DNA from: SbD1 sp039679945
GTDB lineage: Bacteria > Desulfobacterota > Syntrophobacteria > Syntrophobacterales > Syntrophobacteraceae
DNA: 64,000 nt
Direction: 5' to 3'
NCBI GenBank assembly: GCA_039679945.1
Contig: JBDKTY010000239.1
Coordinates: 137,399 to 201,398, forward strand
The position numbers were made by a program, and so were the translations under genes. The notes under the pieces were generated by a model. It had not been told where the DNA came from and did no database searches. It was given only the letters and a program-made list of their open reading frames with translations. Position 1 is the stretch's first letter; every line of letters starts with the position of its first letter. Positions 53,611 to 63,164 of the stretch are shown here, one piece after another.

Positions 53611-54516
53611 ATGATATTCATTACCTGGTTGGCGAGATTACTCGCCGTTACTCATCCGAACGGGCATATGGCGCATTCTGTCACACTGTTCTTCTCCTCG
53701 CCCGGCGGGCTGGCACGCCCCCTTCTCTCCCCGCCATCGCGCGGCTCCAACGCTGTTCTCCCCCCGGTTTCTCCATCCAACCGGACACTCGCATGCATCC
53801 TGGCGGCCGGGTTGGTCTGCGCCTGCCTCTTTTTCACGGCGGGCTCCGCCTCAGCGGCCGGGATATCGATCGGCGAAATCCTGAACAAGACCGAAGCCAG
53901 GTATCAGCAGATCCAGGCATTCACCGCATCATTTCGCCAAACCACCACATCCTCGGCTGCCGGCACACTGACGCCAGGAGAAGCTTCCGGTAGGCTCTAC
54001 TACGCCAAACCCAGGCAGATGCGCTGGGAATACGACAAGCCGGAGTTGCAGGTTTTCACGGCGAACAATCACTTCGCGTGGCTGTATGTACCTTCCGATA
54101 ACCAGGTATCCCTTTTCGACGCCGGCAAGCTGTTTGCCTCACCTCTCGCACAGACATTTTTCGACGGGGCTGTCGGCCTGAAGAACCATTTCGACGTCAC
54201 ACTCGATGCCGCCCAGTCCACCAAGGGCTCCGCCGTATTGAAACTTGTTCCGAAACAGGAAGATCCCACCGTTAAACTGCTTTTCCTCTGGATCGACCTG
54301 CAATCTTATCGGATAACCCGGATCGACAGTCAGGATCTTCTCGGAAACACCAACAAGATTATCTTGGAGTCGCTTGCACAAGTCCCGAATCTGGACCCCA
54401 GACTCTTCCACATGGAGATTCCACAGGCCACCACCGTCACCGACGCCGAGGGACAAACCCTCACGGCGCCGGAGGTCGAACAACTGAAGAGCAAAATTGC
54501 ATCCGGGAAACCCTGA
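53611..54516 (+). CDS. lolA: Outer-membrane lipoprotein carrier protein LolA
   Basis: LolA carries lipoproteins across the periplasm to the outer membrane. The 301-residue frame has a signal-peptide core only at residues 60-82 (TLACILAAGLVCACLFFTAG, then SASAAG); the first 57 residues are a Pro- and Ser-rich extension not typical of LolA. The LolA barrel follows with ILNKTEARYQQIQAFTASFR and GRLYYAKPRQMRWEYDKPE. No internal ATG or GTG sits just before the signal core, and AAGGG lies 8 bases before ATG 53611, so I kept that start. ftsK-lolA is a common pair. Confidence 0.88.
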   Translation: MIFITWLARLLAVTHPNGHMAHSVTLFFSSPGGLARPLLSPPSRGSNAVLPPVSPSNRTLACILAAGLVCACLFFTAGSASAAGISIGEILNKTEARYQQIQAFTASFRQTTTSSAAGTLTPGEASGRLYYAKPRQMRWEYDKPELQVFTANNHFAWLYVPSDNQVSLFDAGKLFASPLAQTFFDGAVGLKNHFDVTLDAAQSTKGSAVLKLVPKQEDPTVKLLFLWIDLQSYRITRIDSQDLLGNTNKIILESLAQVPNLDPRLFHMEIPQATTVTDAEGQTLTAPEVEQLKSKIASGKP

Positions 54517-54584
54517 TCTACGGGTTTGCTCGGGAATAGAGAATCAGATATGCGTCGCAACGCTTTGTGCACTGAATAACCGTC

Positions 54585-55628
54585 ATGACACAAACACAGC
54601 TTCCCCTGGTTGCCATTACAATGGGAGACCCCGGCGGGATCGGGCCTGAAGTAATCGTCAAGGCCTTTGCTTCACCCGATATGTTCAAACACTGCCGTCC
54701 TTTCGTCATCGGGGACAGGCTGACCATGCAGAGGGCTGTCGGAACTCTCGGGGCCGCACTCTCAATCCTGCCCGTCGAGGATTCCGAAACCCGCCATATC
54801 CCCTGCTCTTCCTCGATGATCCCGCTCCTTTCAATGGGAAATCTTTCCGAAGCCGACATTGACTACGGCCGCCCATCTCCAGCCGCTTGCAAGGCGACCG
54901 TGGCCTTCATCGAAAGAGCCCTGGAAATTGCCCTTTCCGGGAAAGCCGATGCTATCTGCACCTGCCCGGTAAATAAGGCGCAACTGCATGCAAACGGATT
55001 TCCCTTTCCCGGGCACACCGAGTTCATTCGCTTTATGGCGGGAGCGGGCGATGTCGTCATGATGCTCGCCGGGCCGAAGCTCAGAGTCGCCCTGGCAACC
55101 ATCCACGAACCTCTGGCCAAGGTGCCCGCTCTTTTGACAAAAGAGCGCCTCCGCGGCACGATTCGGATCACTGCGCAGGCCCTGCGGAAGGACTTCGGAA
55201 TCGTCTCGCCGCGTATTGCCGTTGCCGGTCTCAATCCTCATGCGGGCGAAGCCGGAAAATTCGGCCGGGAGGAACTGGAGATAATCCAGCCCGTTGTCGG
55301 TGAATTCGCGGACAGTTCTCATTTCCGCATCAGTGGTCCATGGCCTGCGGACACTCTTTTTTACCGCGCCTTTTCCGGGGAGTTCGATGCCGTTGTCGCC
55401 ATGTACCACGACCAGGGCCTGATCCCGGTGAAGCTCGCTCATTTCAACGACGCGGTAAATGTGAGCCTGGGACTTCCGATCGTCCGGACCTCCGTGGATC
55501 ATGGGACCGCCTATGACATAGCCGGGTCGGGCAAGGCGGACCCCGGCAGCCTCATGGCGGCGATCCGGCTGGCGTCTTTCATTGCCGAAAACAGGCTGCG
55601 ATACAGGGCGGAAAGCGAAAGCACGTAG
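54585..55628 (+). CDS. pdxA: 4-hydroxythreonine-4-phosphate dehydrogenase
   Basis: PdxA oxidises 4-phosphohydroxy-L-threonine in the vitamin B6 (DXP-dependent) pathway. The 347-residue protein has AITMGDPGGIGPEVIVKA, CTCPVNKAQLHANGFPFPGH, GLNPHAGEAGKFGREE and AMYHDQGLIPVKL, with the metal-binding histidines. Length is normal for the family. It is followed after 9 bp by the shortened uvrA, and preceded by lolA. Confidence 0.96.
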   Translation: MTQTQLPLVAITMGDPGGIGPEVIVKAFASPDMFKHCRPFVIGDRLTMQRAVGTLGAALSILPVEDSETRHIPCSSSMIPLLSMGNLSEADIDYGRPSPAACKATVAFIERALEIALSGKADAICTCPVNKAQLHANGFPFPGHTEFIRFMAGAGDVVMMLAGPKLRVALATIHEPLAKVPALLTKERLRGTIRITAQALRKDFGIVSPRIAVAGLNPHAGEAGKFGREELEIIQPVVGEFADSSHFRISGPWPADTLFYRAFSGEFDAVVAMYHDQGLIPVKLAHFNDAVNVSLGLPIVRTSVDHGTAYDIAGSGKADPGSLMAAIRLASFIAENRLRYRAESEST

Positions 55629-55637
55629 GCTGTGACC

Positions 55638-58211
55638 ATGGCCGACAATCATATAATCATACGAGGGGCTCGGCAGCACAACCTCAAGAATATAGACATC
55701 GAGATCCCCCGAAACAGGTTCGTCGTTATCACCGGTGTAAGCGGGTCCGGCAAGTCCTCGCTCGCGTTCGACACCCTGTTTGCCGAAGGCCAGAGGCGGT
55801 ACCTCGAAGCGCTCTCTACCTACGCCAGACAACTCATCGGCCGCCTCAATGCCCCGCTGGTGGATGAAATCGAGGGACTGAGCCCATCCATTGCCATCGA
55901 ACAAAAGGGACTCCCGTCCAACCCCAGGTCAACAGTCGGTACCCTTACCGAAATTCTCGACTACCTGCGCCTGCTGTTCGCACGGTTGGGAACGCTGTAC
56001 TGCCCCAAATGCAACCTTCCGATCCGAGCCTGGACTATTGCCGAAATCCTCAAGGACCTGATGCACACCCTGCCTCGCGGCACTCGCCTTCTGGTTCTCG
56101 CCCCCCAGGGCGCCGTCGCGGAAAAAGGTTTGCCCGGACTGCTGAAAAGGCTCAGGCGCGACGGATTTGCACGCATCAGGACAGAAGGCAGGGTTTTCGA
56201 ACTTGATCCGCCTCCGCTTCTTCCCCGCCGCCCCGAGTACGGAATAGAAATTGTCGTGGACCGGCTCGTGCTCGATGATGAACGCGCAAGACGAATCACC
56301 GATTCCCTTGAACTGGCCCTTCGGCTTGGCAAGGGAGTTGTCGGGGTTGCGACGCCGGACGGACTCGAAAAGTTCTACGGCGAATCCCCCCGGTGCGCTT
56401 CGTGTGGCTACAGTGCACCCGAACTCACACCCAGCCTGTTCTCCTTCCACCACCCGACGGGGGCTTGCCCGGTCTGTAAAGGTCTCGGGCACGTGGGGGA
56501 AAATGAAGAGATAAGCATCAACCAGGAGGACGCCCCGGCTGCCTCCACGTCGGAATCCGGAGAACAGCCGCCCCGGCTCCCTGTTTCCGACATGCCCGCC
56601 TGCCCCGCCTGCTCCGGGACGCGTCTCAACGAGACCGCACGCTCCGTGAGGCTGGGCCGACTTTCGATCGCGGAAGTCTGTCAAATGGCGCCCTCGGGTG
56701 TCATGCAATGGTTACAGGAGATCAAACCCGAAGCCGGCTATGAGCAGATCGCGGAACGGCCCATAAAGGAAATTCGCAACCGGCTGAGAGGACTTGAAGA
56801 ACTGGGATTGCCCTATCTCACGCTGGACAGGCCGACAAATACCCTTTCCGGGGGCGAAGTTCAGCGGGTTCGCCTGGCCCACCAGATCAGTTCCACACTT
56901 TCGGGAGTCTTATACGTACTCGATGAACCCAGCATCGGCCTGCATCCACGCGACCATCGCAGGCTCCTCGACGTCCTGCTGCGTCTTCGTGACGGCGGAA
57001 ACAGCCTCATAGTCGTTGAGCACGACCGGGAGACAATCATGGAGGCCGATTTTCTCATCGATATGGGCCCGGGGGCTGGAACACAAGGGGGGGAGATCAT
57101 CTTCTCCGGTCCCCCGTCCCTCATAGGAGAATGCGCGGCCTCTCTCACGGGAGACTATCTCACCGGAAAAAGAAAAATCCCCGTCCCCAGGCGCCGTAAG
57201 ACGCACTTGGGCGGCTATATTCGGCTGGTTGGAGCAAAAGGTCGAAACCTCAAGGACATCACGGTCGATTTCCCCTATTCGTGCATGACCTGCGTTACGG
57301 GGGTTTCCGGGTCCGGCAAGAGCACATTGGTATTGGACACGCTTTACCGTGCCCTGGCAGGCGGGATTTACCACGTCGAAACGCACCCGGAGCCATTCAC
57401 GAGACTGGAAAACGCCGAAAGGCTGCGAAAAGTAATTCTGGTCGACCAGTCCCCTCTCGGCAAAACACCCCGTTCCACACCATCCACCTACACCGGTGTC
57501 TTCAGCCTGATCAGGCAGCTTTTCGCGCGAGTCCCCGAAGCCCGCGCCCGCGGCTATACCGCCACGCGTTTTTCGTTCAACGCCAGGGGGGGACGATGTG
57601 AGCATTGCCGGGGGGAGGGTCTCCAGCGGGTAGAGATGCTCTTTCTGCCCGACATCTATGTCATTTGCCCGGCGTGCGAGGGAAGCCGCTACAACCGGGA
57701 GACCCTCGACATTGTCTACAGGGGTCACTCGATTGCATCCGTTCTCGATATGACCGTTTACGAAGCAGCGGCTTTCTTTGAGAACTTCCGGAATATACGC
57801 GACAAACTGGACACGCTTATCGAGGTCGGAATGGGATATATCCGGCTCGGCCAGGCCGCGACGACACTTTCGGGCGGAGAGGCGCAACGAATAAAGCTGG
57901 CCGCCGAACTGAGTCGCCGGGGCCACGGAAGCGCCCTCTACATCCTCGATGAACCCACGACCGGGCTGCACTTCGAAGACATCCAGAAGCTTTTGCACGT
58001 ACTCAAAAGGCTTGTTGACCAGGGAAACACCGTCATTGTCATCGAACATCACACCGACGTGATCAAATCGGCTGACTTCGTGATCGACCTCGGTCCCGAG
58101 GGCGGAAACGCGGGCGGCTATGTGGTAGCCGTGGGAACTCCCGAAGAGATTGCACGTTCCAGGGATTCTCACATGGCGGAGTATCTCCGGAAGGCACTGG
58201 ATATCGAATAG
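55638..58211 (+). CDS. UvrA-type excision repair ATPase lacking the insertion domain
   Basis: UvrA is the damage sensor of nucleotide excision repair. The protein has 857 residues against about 940 for typical UvrA. It keeps both ATPases (GVSGSGKSS and GVSGSGKST; LSGGEVQRVRLA and LSGGEAQRIKLA), the UvrB-binding region, zinc site 1 (CASCGYSAPEL ... CPVCKGLG) and zinc site 2 (CEHCRGEG ... CPACEGSR). Only about 45 residues separate CPVC of zinc site 1 from the following CPACSGTRLN, where normal UvrA has about 130, so the DNA-clamping insertion domain is missing. It may be a second UvrA-like paralogue. Start ATG 55638 (MADNHIIIRGARQHNLKN), with GTG 55632 also possible. Confidence 0.88.
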   Translation: MADNHIIIRGARQHNLKNIDIEIPRNRFVVITGVSGSGKSSLAFDTLFAEGQRRYLEALSTYARQLIGRLNAPLVDEIEGLSPSIAIEQKGLPSNPRSTVGTLTEILDYLRLLFARLGTLYCPKCNLPIRAWTIAEILKDLMHTLPRGTRLLVLAPQGAVAEKGLPGLLKRLRRDGFARIRTEGRVFELDPPPLLPRRPEYGIEIVVDRLVLDDERARRITDSLELALRLGKGVVGVATPDGLEKFYGESPRCASCGYSAPELTPSLFSFHHPTGACPVCKGLGHVGENEEISINQEDAPAASTSESGEQPPRLPVSDMPACPACSGTRLNETARSVRLGRLSIAEVCQMAPSGVMQWLQEIKPEAGYEQIAERPIKEIRNRLRGLEELGLPYLTLDRPTNTLSGGEVQRVRLAHQISSTLSGVLYVLDEPSIGLHPRDHRRLLDVLLRLRDGGNSLIVVEHDRETIMEADFLIDMGPGAGTQGGEIIFSGPPSLIGECAASLTGDYLTGKRKIPVPRRRKTHLGGYIRLVGAKGRNLKDITVDFPYSCMTCVTGVSGSGKSTLVLDTLYRALAGGIYHVETHPEPFTRLENAERLRKVILVDQSPLGKTPRSTPSTYTGVFSLIRQLFARVPEARARGYTATRFSFNARGGRCEHCRGEGLQRVEMLFLPDIYVICPACEGSRYNRETLDIVYRGHSIASVLDMTVYEAAAFFENFRNIRDKLDTLIEVGMGYIRLGQAATTLSGGEAQRIKLAAELSRRGHGSALYILDEPTTGLHFEDIQKLLHVLKRLVDQGNTVIVIEHHTDVIKSADFVIDLGPEGGNAGGYVVAVGTPEEIARSRDSHMAEYLRKALDIE

Positions 58212-58342
58212 GATTTCCCCGCGTCCGGGGCCGCCGGATTCACAGCCGGTGGGGCACTCACCCCCTGATACCTCAAAGCCTTTCGAAATCACGCGGTTCG
58301 CTTGATCTTGCCGGCGCCGCACCTATTTTTTTCTATAACGGA

Positions 58343-58371
58343 TTGACATTTATTCGCTAATGTCGTTTTAT
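58343..58371 (+). promoter_or_regulatory. Sigma70-type promoter of yajC-secDF
   Basis: TTGACA (58343-58348), 17 bases, then TTTTAT (58366-58371). The -35 is perfect and the -10 matches 4 of 6. It lies about 85 bases upstream of ATG 58458 and fits the start of the export operon. Confidence 0.55.
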
Positions 58372-58457
58372 TGCCACTTTGATGTCTTAGCCAATTTACG
58401 GCCGGTCAGCCACCGAAGCGATGCCGGCGCCTCAAATTCGAATCCGTGGAGGAGCAG

Positions 58458-58820
58458 ATGACTTTTTTTGGTATTGCGTATGCCGCCGAGGCATTCGCGC
58501 AGGACGGTGCTGGAGCGGCAGGCATGTTGAGTTTGGGCAATCCTCTTTTCCTGATGCTCGCTATGCTCGGTATTTTCTACTTTCTCCTGATCCGCCCCCA
58601 GCAAAAGAAGCAAAAAGAGCTCAAAATGATGCTCTCCAATCTCCAAAAAGGGGACCTGGTTTTCACGATAGGTGGTATCCACGGGAAGATTACGGGGCTG
58701 TCGGATGCAATCGTGACCCTGGAGATTGCCGACAGGGTTCGCGTGAAGCTGAACCGCAGTGCTATCGCCGGTTTGCTTGCCAAAGGCGAAGTGATCGAGA
58801 AGGAAGCCGAAAAGGAATAA
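58458..58820 (+). CDS. yajC: Preprotein translocase subunit YajC
   Basis: A 120-residue protein with one membrane helix (about 28-50, GNPLFLMLAMLGIFYFLLIR) and the family motif RPQQKKQKELKMMLSNLQKG. It then has the basic cytoplasmic domain DLVFTIGGIHGKITGL. YajC forms a complex with SecD and SecF. I chose ATG 58458 because GGAGGAG lies 5 bases upstream; GTG 58446 is an alternative. It is the first gene of the yajC-secD-secF operon. Confidence 0.95.
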   Translation: MTFFGIAYAAEAFAQDGAGAAGMLSLGNPLFLMLAMLGIFYFLLIRPQQKKQKELKMMLSNLQKGDLVFTIGGIHGKITGLSDAIVTLEIADRVRVKLNRSAIAGLLAKGEVIEKEAEKE

Positions 58821-59014
58821 ATGCTCCATCCGGAAGCAGGCCAGCCCAGGATTTGGCTTTTCTCTCGAACAGGGTGAACCTTCTACCGATGCTGATTTAA
58901 GATTTCCGGATGTTTCCCGCTGAACTTTGAGAGTATGGCCGGCTCCCGAGCAGCCCTTTTTTCGCGGAAGGCTCCCGGCATGATTTATACCACCGGAAAT
59001 TGTTGGAGGAATCA

Positions 59015-60613
59015 TTGAAGAATATAGGCATGCGCGCGGCACTGAGCATCGTAATTCTAATCGCGGGAATCATCTTGCTTGTTCCCAGCTTTACTCCCAC
59101 TCTTCCACCCGGGTGGACTAAAGTCTTGCCGAAAGAGAAGATAAGGCTCGGTCTGGACCTCCAGGGCGGTATTCACCTGGTGCTGGAAGTAGAGGCGGAC
59201 AAAGCCGTCGAGACCTCGGCGGAAAGATTCGCGGAAGAAATTAAAGACGCCCTGCGGACTCAGAAGGTTGGCTTCACAAGGGTAGCGAGAACGGGAAAAT
59301 GGGACATCGAAATCCTTCTCCCCGGCGCCGAGCAACAGAATGAACTACGTCAGATGATGGAAAAAGACTTTCCACGGCTGAAGTGGGTAAACGGCGAGAC
59401 CACCGACGAAGGCTCCAAGGTTTACTTCACTCTGGACGAAAAGGAAGTCAACAACATACGCAGACAAGCCATCACCCAGGGTCTCGAGACTATCCGAAAC
59501 CGTATAGACCAGTTTGGCGTCAGTGAGCCTGACATACGGCCCGAGGGTGAGGAACGCATTATCGTCCAGCTTCCCGGTATCAAAAACCCCCAGGAAGCAA
59601 TCAACCTTATCGGAAAGACAGCGGTTCTCGAATTCAAGCTGACAGCCGAAAACATCAGTGACCAGGACATGCGTGAGGGGAAACTGCCCGCGGGCGTCAA
59701 GGTCTATCCCATGCGCTCGGGCGAACGCGCCGGCCGTCAGGGAGAGTCCCGCATAGCCCTTGAGGACAAAACGCTTCTGACCGGACAGTACATCACGGAT
59801 GCAAGGGTCGAGATCAGCTCCCGTGGCTTCGGCGGTTCACAAATCGCCATGGAATTCGATCCTCAGGGCGCGCGCCTTTTCGAGCGCGTCACGGAGGCGA
59901 ATGTTAACCGCGGTCTCGCCATAGTCCTCGACGGAGTGGTTTACTCCGCCCCGCAGATCAAGGAACGTATCGGTGGCGGCAGGGCGGTGATCACTGGATC
60001 ATTTACCGACGAAGAGGCCAAGGTGCTCGCCATTGCACTGCGCACGGGCAGGCTTCCCGCCCCGGTGAAAATCCTCGAACAGCGCACGGTCGGCCCCTCC
60101 CTGGGAGCGGATTCGATTACGAAAGGCCTTCTGGCCAGCTTGGTAGGCAGTATCGGAATCATCATCTTCATGTTTGTCTATTATAAGATGTCCGGACTTA
60201 TCGCCAACCTGGCACTCGTGATGAACATCATGCTGGTGCTTGCGGCGATGGCCGTGATCGGCGCGACCCTCACACTTCCGGGTATTGCCGGTATCGCCCT
60301 CACAATTGGAATTGCCGTCGACGCGAACGTGCTCATATACGAACGAATACGAGAAGAACTCCGTCTGGGAAAAACGCCCCGGGCAGCGGTAGACACGGGA
60401 TACTCCCGTGCCACCATTACCATTATGGATTCCAACATCACCACCCTCATCGCAACACTCGTGCTTTACCAGTTTGGAACCGGCCCGATCAAAGGTTTCG
60501 CGGTTACCCTCAGCATCGGTCTTGTCGCAAACCTTTTCACGGCAATCTTTGTTACCAGGGTATTTTTCGACTATCTCCTGACTGAGCGGCGGGTAAAAGA
60601 GTTGAGCATCTAG
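59015..60613 (+). CDS. secD: Protein translocase subunit SecD
   Basis: SecD and SecF use the proton gradient to pull proteins through SecYEG at the periplasmic side. The 532-residue protein has an N-terminal helix (about 8-25), GLDLQGGIHLVLEV, the P1 head domain and the C-terminal RND-type helices with GIALTIGIAVDANVLIYERI, and ends LLTERRVKEL. Start TTG 59015, with GGAGGA 5 bases upstream; ATG 59030 is possible. The gap to yajC is 194 bp and the gap to secF is 23 bp. Confidence 0.95.
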   Translation: MKNIGMRAALSIVILIAGIILLVPSFTPTLPPGWTKVLPKEKIRLGLDLQGGIHLVLEVEADKAVETSAERFAEEIKDALRTQKVGFTRVARTGKWDIEILLPGAEQQNELRQMMEKDFPRLKWVNGETTDEGSKVYFTLDEKEVNNIRRQAITQGLETIRNRIDQFGVSEPDIRPEGEERIIVQLPGIKNPQEAINLIGKTAVLEFKLTAENISDQDMREGKLPAGVKVYPMRSGERAGRQGESRIALEDKTLLTGQYITDARVEISSRGFGGSQIAMEFDPQGARLFERVTEANVNRGLAIVLDGVVYSAPQIKERIGGGRAVITGSFTDEEAKVLAIALRTGRLPAPVKILEQRTVGPSLGADSITKGLLASLVGSIGIIIFMFVYYKMSGLIANLALVMNIMLVLAAMAVIGATLTLPGIAGIALTIGIAVDANVLIYERIREELRLGKTPRAAVDTGYSRATITIMDSNITTLIATLVLYQFGTGPIKGFAVTLSIGLVANLFTAIFVTRVFFDYLLTERRVKELSI

Positions 60614-60636
60614 CCGGAGGCACAAGGTAAAAATTC

Positions 60637-61713
60637 ATGGAACTTATAAGGCCCAATATCAATATCAATTTTGTGGGGTTTCGCCACAAGGCTCTCGTAA
60701 TCTCCGGCCTGATTATTCTCGCCGGACTCTGCGCCCTGCTTTTTCGCGGCGGACTCAACATGGGGGTCGATTTCGCCGGCGGCACCCTGATCCAGATCAA
60801 GTTCAACAAAGCCACCAATCCCGATGAGATCCGGAAAGCGCTTGAGGGAACGGTTACTCAAAGCACCATCCAACAAATCGGCAACGCTGCCGACAATGAA
60901 TACCTCATCCGTACGGAGGCCGTTCACGAACAGCTTCAAAGCCTCTCCAACAGAATCGAGGAGGAGGTCAGCAAGACCTATGGTCCCGGACAACTTGTTC
61001 GCCGGGTCGAAATGGTCGGAGCAAAAGTCGGGCACGACCTCAGGCAAAAGGCTCTTTTTGCTCTCTATTATTCACTGCTCCTCATCTCCATATACATATC
61101 CGGTCGGTTTGAGTTCCAGTGGATAAAAAGCCTCATCATGGGCGGCGTCCTCGTTGTTGGCGTTTATCTGATGGAGGCGATCGGTCTCGATGCCGTCTAT
61201 CTCACCATCGGTGCCCTACTGGTTACCCTGGCTCTGTGTTGGGTACTCAAACTTCCGTATGCACTCGGCGCCCTGCTGTCGCTGGTCCATGACCTGATCG
61301 TCGTGGTGGGGATCTTTGCCCTTTTTAATAAGGAGTTTACGCTCGAGGTCCTGGCTGCCCTACTGACCCTCGCGGGCTTCTCGCTCAACGATACAATTGT
61401 TATCTATGATCGTATCCGCGAAAACCGGGGTAAGGACAGGAAGGTCAAGTTTGAGGAAATGGTCAACATCGCGATTAATCAGACTTTGAGCAGAACCATT
61501 CTGACCTCTACAACCGTTTTCTTTGTCATACTCTGCCTTTTTCTGTTCGGCGGAACGGTAATTCATGATTTCAGCTTCGCAATGCTGATCGGCATCATTA
61601 CCGGGACCTATTCCACGGTCTTTATTGCCAGCCCGATCCTCATTGTCTATGACACCTTTTCGCGAGGCAAACCGCGAAAAGCAGTAAAGAAAGCCGCGGC
61701 AGCCACGCGTTAG
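60637..61713 (+). CDS. secF: Protein translocase subunit SecF
   Basis: The 358-residue partner of SecD, with six helices. Motifs are NFVGFRHKALVISGLIILAG, GVDFAGGTLIQIKF and the proton-relay region AGFSLNDTIVIYDRIREN. The C-terminal basic tail is RGKPRKAVKKAAAATR. GGAGG followed by AAGG precedes the ATG. A strong terminator follows 39 bp after the stop. Confidence 0.95.
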   Translation: MELIRPNININFVGFRHKALVISGLIILAGLCALLFRGGLNMGVDFAGGTLIQIKFNKATNPDEIRKALEGTVTQSTIQQIGNAADNEYLIRTEAVHEQLQSLSNRIEEEVSKTYGPGQLVRRVEMVGAKVGHDLRQKALFALYYSLLLISIYISGRFEFQWIKSLIMGGVLVVGVYLMEAIGLDAVYLTIGALLVTLALCWVLKLPYALGALLSLVHDLIVVVGIFALFNKEFTLEVLAALLTLAGFSLNDTIVIYDRIRENRGKDRKVKFEEMVNIAINQTLSRTILTSTTVFFVILCLFLFGGTVIHDFSFAMLIGIITGTYSTVFIASPILIVYDTFSRGKPRKAVKKAAAATR

Positions 61714-61751
61714 ACTAGAGGCTTTCAACAGCAAAACACAGTCCTATATCG

Positions 61752-61797
61752 AAGCGGACTGGAAGATTATTGAGATTCTTCCGGTCCGCTTTTTTCT
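61752..61797 (+). terminator. Terminator of yajC-secD-secF
   Basis: AAGCGGACTGGAAGA (61752-61766) pairs with TCTTCCGGTCCGCTT (61776-61791), with one G-T pair, over a loop of about 9 bases. It is followed by TTTTTTC. A long, stable stem with a U-run, typical of Rho-independent termination. Confidence 0.9.
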
Positions 61798-62225
61798 TTA
61801 GCCCGAATTATTCATGGCCTTCTGAAAAGAAGCGAAAAAAGCCCTGTATCGACCATGCGTTAGCTGGATTTTCCACCTCAGCTTCGACCGGTAGTGTGTT
61901 GTTATCGGCCCAAAATCGCTTCAACCCCCGAGCATCGCGTCCTTATCGGGCTTTACGGGCGCGGACTGCGATTCATGAATAATGCGGGTCAGGCGCTTTT
62001 CCAGGGCTTGGCTCCCGCTTACCCACCATGCGAATCGTCGGCATGACCCGCCCATTTGTCCCCTTCGCCGCCTTCTGATCCTGAGCATGCCAACCGTGTT
62101 GTTTCCGATCGCCGGGGCCCGCGCATAGCGTTTTCTGAACTGTGACTGTTCCAAGGCAATTTACTCTTTTCGCCTGATCTCCGCTACGGGCGGGCGGGCG
62201 AGAAAACCCAAAACCGACATACCCT
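61798..62225. other. Intergenic region after secF
   Basis: 428 bp between the secDF terminator and the end of the minus-strand stress protein gene. No gene, repeat or RNA could be supported; the frame at 61921-62154 (minus) is Arg-rich and unlikely. Confidence 0.55.
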
Positions 62226-63164
62226 CTATTGCATCACCCAAACCGCCATATTCCTGAAATCGGACAGTATTGTCCTGGTTACCGAGGTCTTGAGAAAACT
62301 CCAGACCCCCTGCGGCTGAGAATGTCCCAGACCAACAATGCCTATGGCATTTGACGCGCACCAGGCCAGGATTTCGTGGGCTGTGTCACCCATCCCCGGG
62401 ATGAGGGCTATCCGGATGCGGCTCTCCGGGATGCCGTTATCCTTGATTATGTCAGCCGACTTCGTCAGGTAAGGCATCACCTCCCGTCCCGCCGGAGTTC
62501 TGGACCAGGCCGCCAGAGTTTCACCCGCCTCGGCAAATGAACATGCGACGGGGGTGGCCAACGACCTGGCAACGTGCAGGAGGGATATCTCGGCATCGGT
62601 TTCCGAAAGCATGTATGCGGTGTGGTCGGCTATGCGAAGCGTAGCCGACTCGCTGTAGATGCATATAGCCGCATCCATCCGTGCCGCTTCTCCCTCGTTA
62701 AACCAGATTGGACTTGTGAGGCAATGCCGCAGCAACGCGGAGGTCGAGTCTCCTTTCAGGAAACCCTCCAGGCTGCTCGAAACTCTTTTCTGAACCAGTA
62801 TCGCATCAACCTTCCTCGTGTCGGCGAGTAGGCAGGCGTGCTTTGCAACCGTCATCTCCTTCTGCTGCACATGTTCTACAATGAGTTCCCGCGAGAATCC
62901 GGCCTTGAGCAATGCCTCTCGCGCCGCATCGAAAATGCGCCGAGTGGTCTGTTCCCGCAGGGACATAGCCTCCCGCCGCCTCCTTGCCATTTCCGGGGAG
63001 TCCACGATACCGCCTGAGTAAGCCGGGGACAGGGCCGGCAAGAAATAGCTGAGGATGAGATTGACGCTGACGGGCGGATAGAGCCTGCTCAGGAACTCCA
63101 CCGGCCGAAGCGATTCCAGGGTCCCATCTATCGGAAGCAGAAGACATTTACTCGGGCTTGACAT
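62226..63164 (-). CDS. Tandem universal-stress-protein (UspA-like) domains
   Basis: A 312-residue cytoplasmic protein with two UspA-fold halves. The first (about 1-155) begins with the strand CLLLPIDGTLESLRPVEFL. The second (about 160-312) starts AAICIYSESATLRIADHTAYM and ends with IGIVGLGHSQPQ-type and SVTRTILSDFRNMAVWVM. The C-terminal pattern resembles the ATP-binding G-x2-G-x9-G(S/T) loop in degraded form. Start ATG 63164 (MSSPSKCLLL) with AAGGGA upstream; the frame extends to 63200. Expression under stress is expected from the family but not visible here. Confidence 0.75.
   Translation of the reverse strand: MSSPSKCLLLPIDGTLESLRPVEFLSRLYPPVSVNLILSYFLPALSPAYSGGIVDSPEMARRRREAMSLREQTTRRIFDAAREALLKAGFSRELIVEHVQQKEMTVAKHACLLADTRKVDAILVQKRVSSSLEGFLKGDSTSALLRHCLTSPIWFNEGEAARMDAAICIYSESATLRIADHTAYMLSETDAEISLLHVARSLATPVACSFAEAGETLAAWSRTPAGREVMPYLTKSADIIKDNGIPESRIRIALIPGMGDTAHEILAWCASNAIGIVGLGHSQPQGVWSFLKTSVTRTILSDFRNMAVWVMQ

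Noticed and set aside
56910..58322. Minus-strand frame of 470 residues over the uvrA-like gene
   Set aside because: Antisense to well-defined ATPase and zinc motifs; no ribosome site or protein features.
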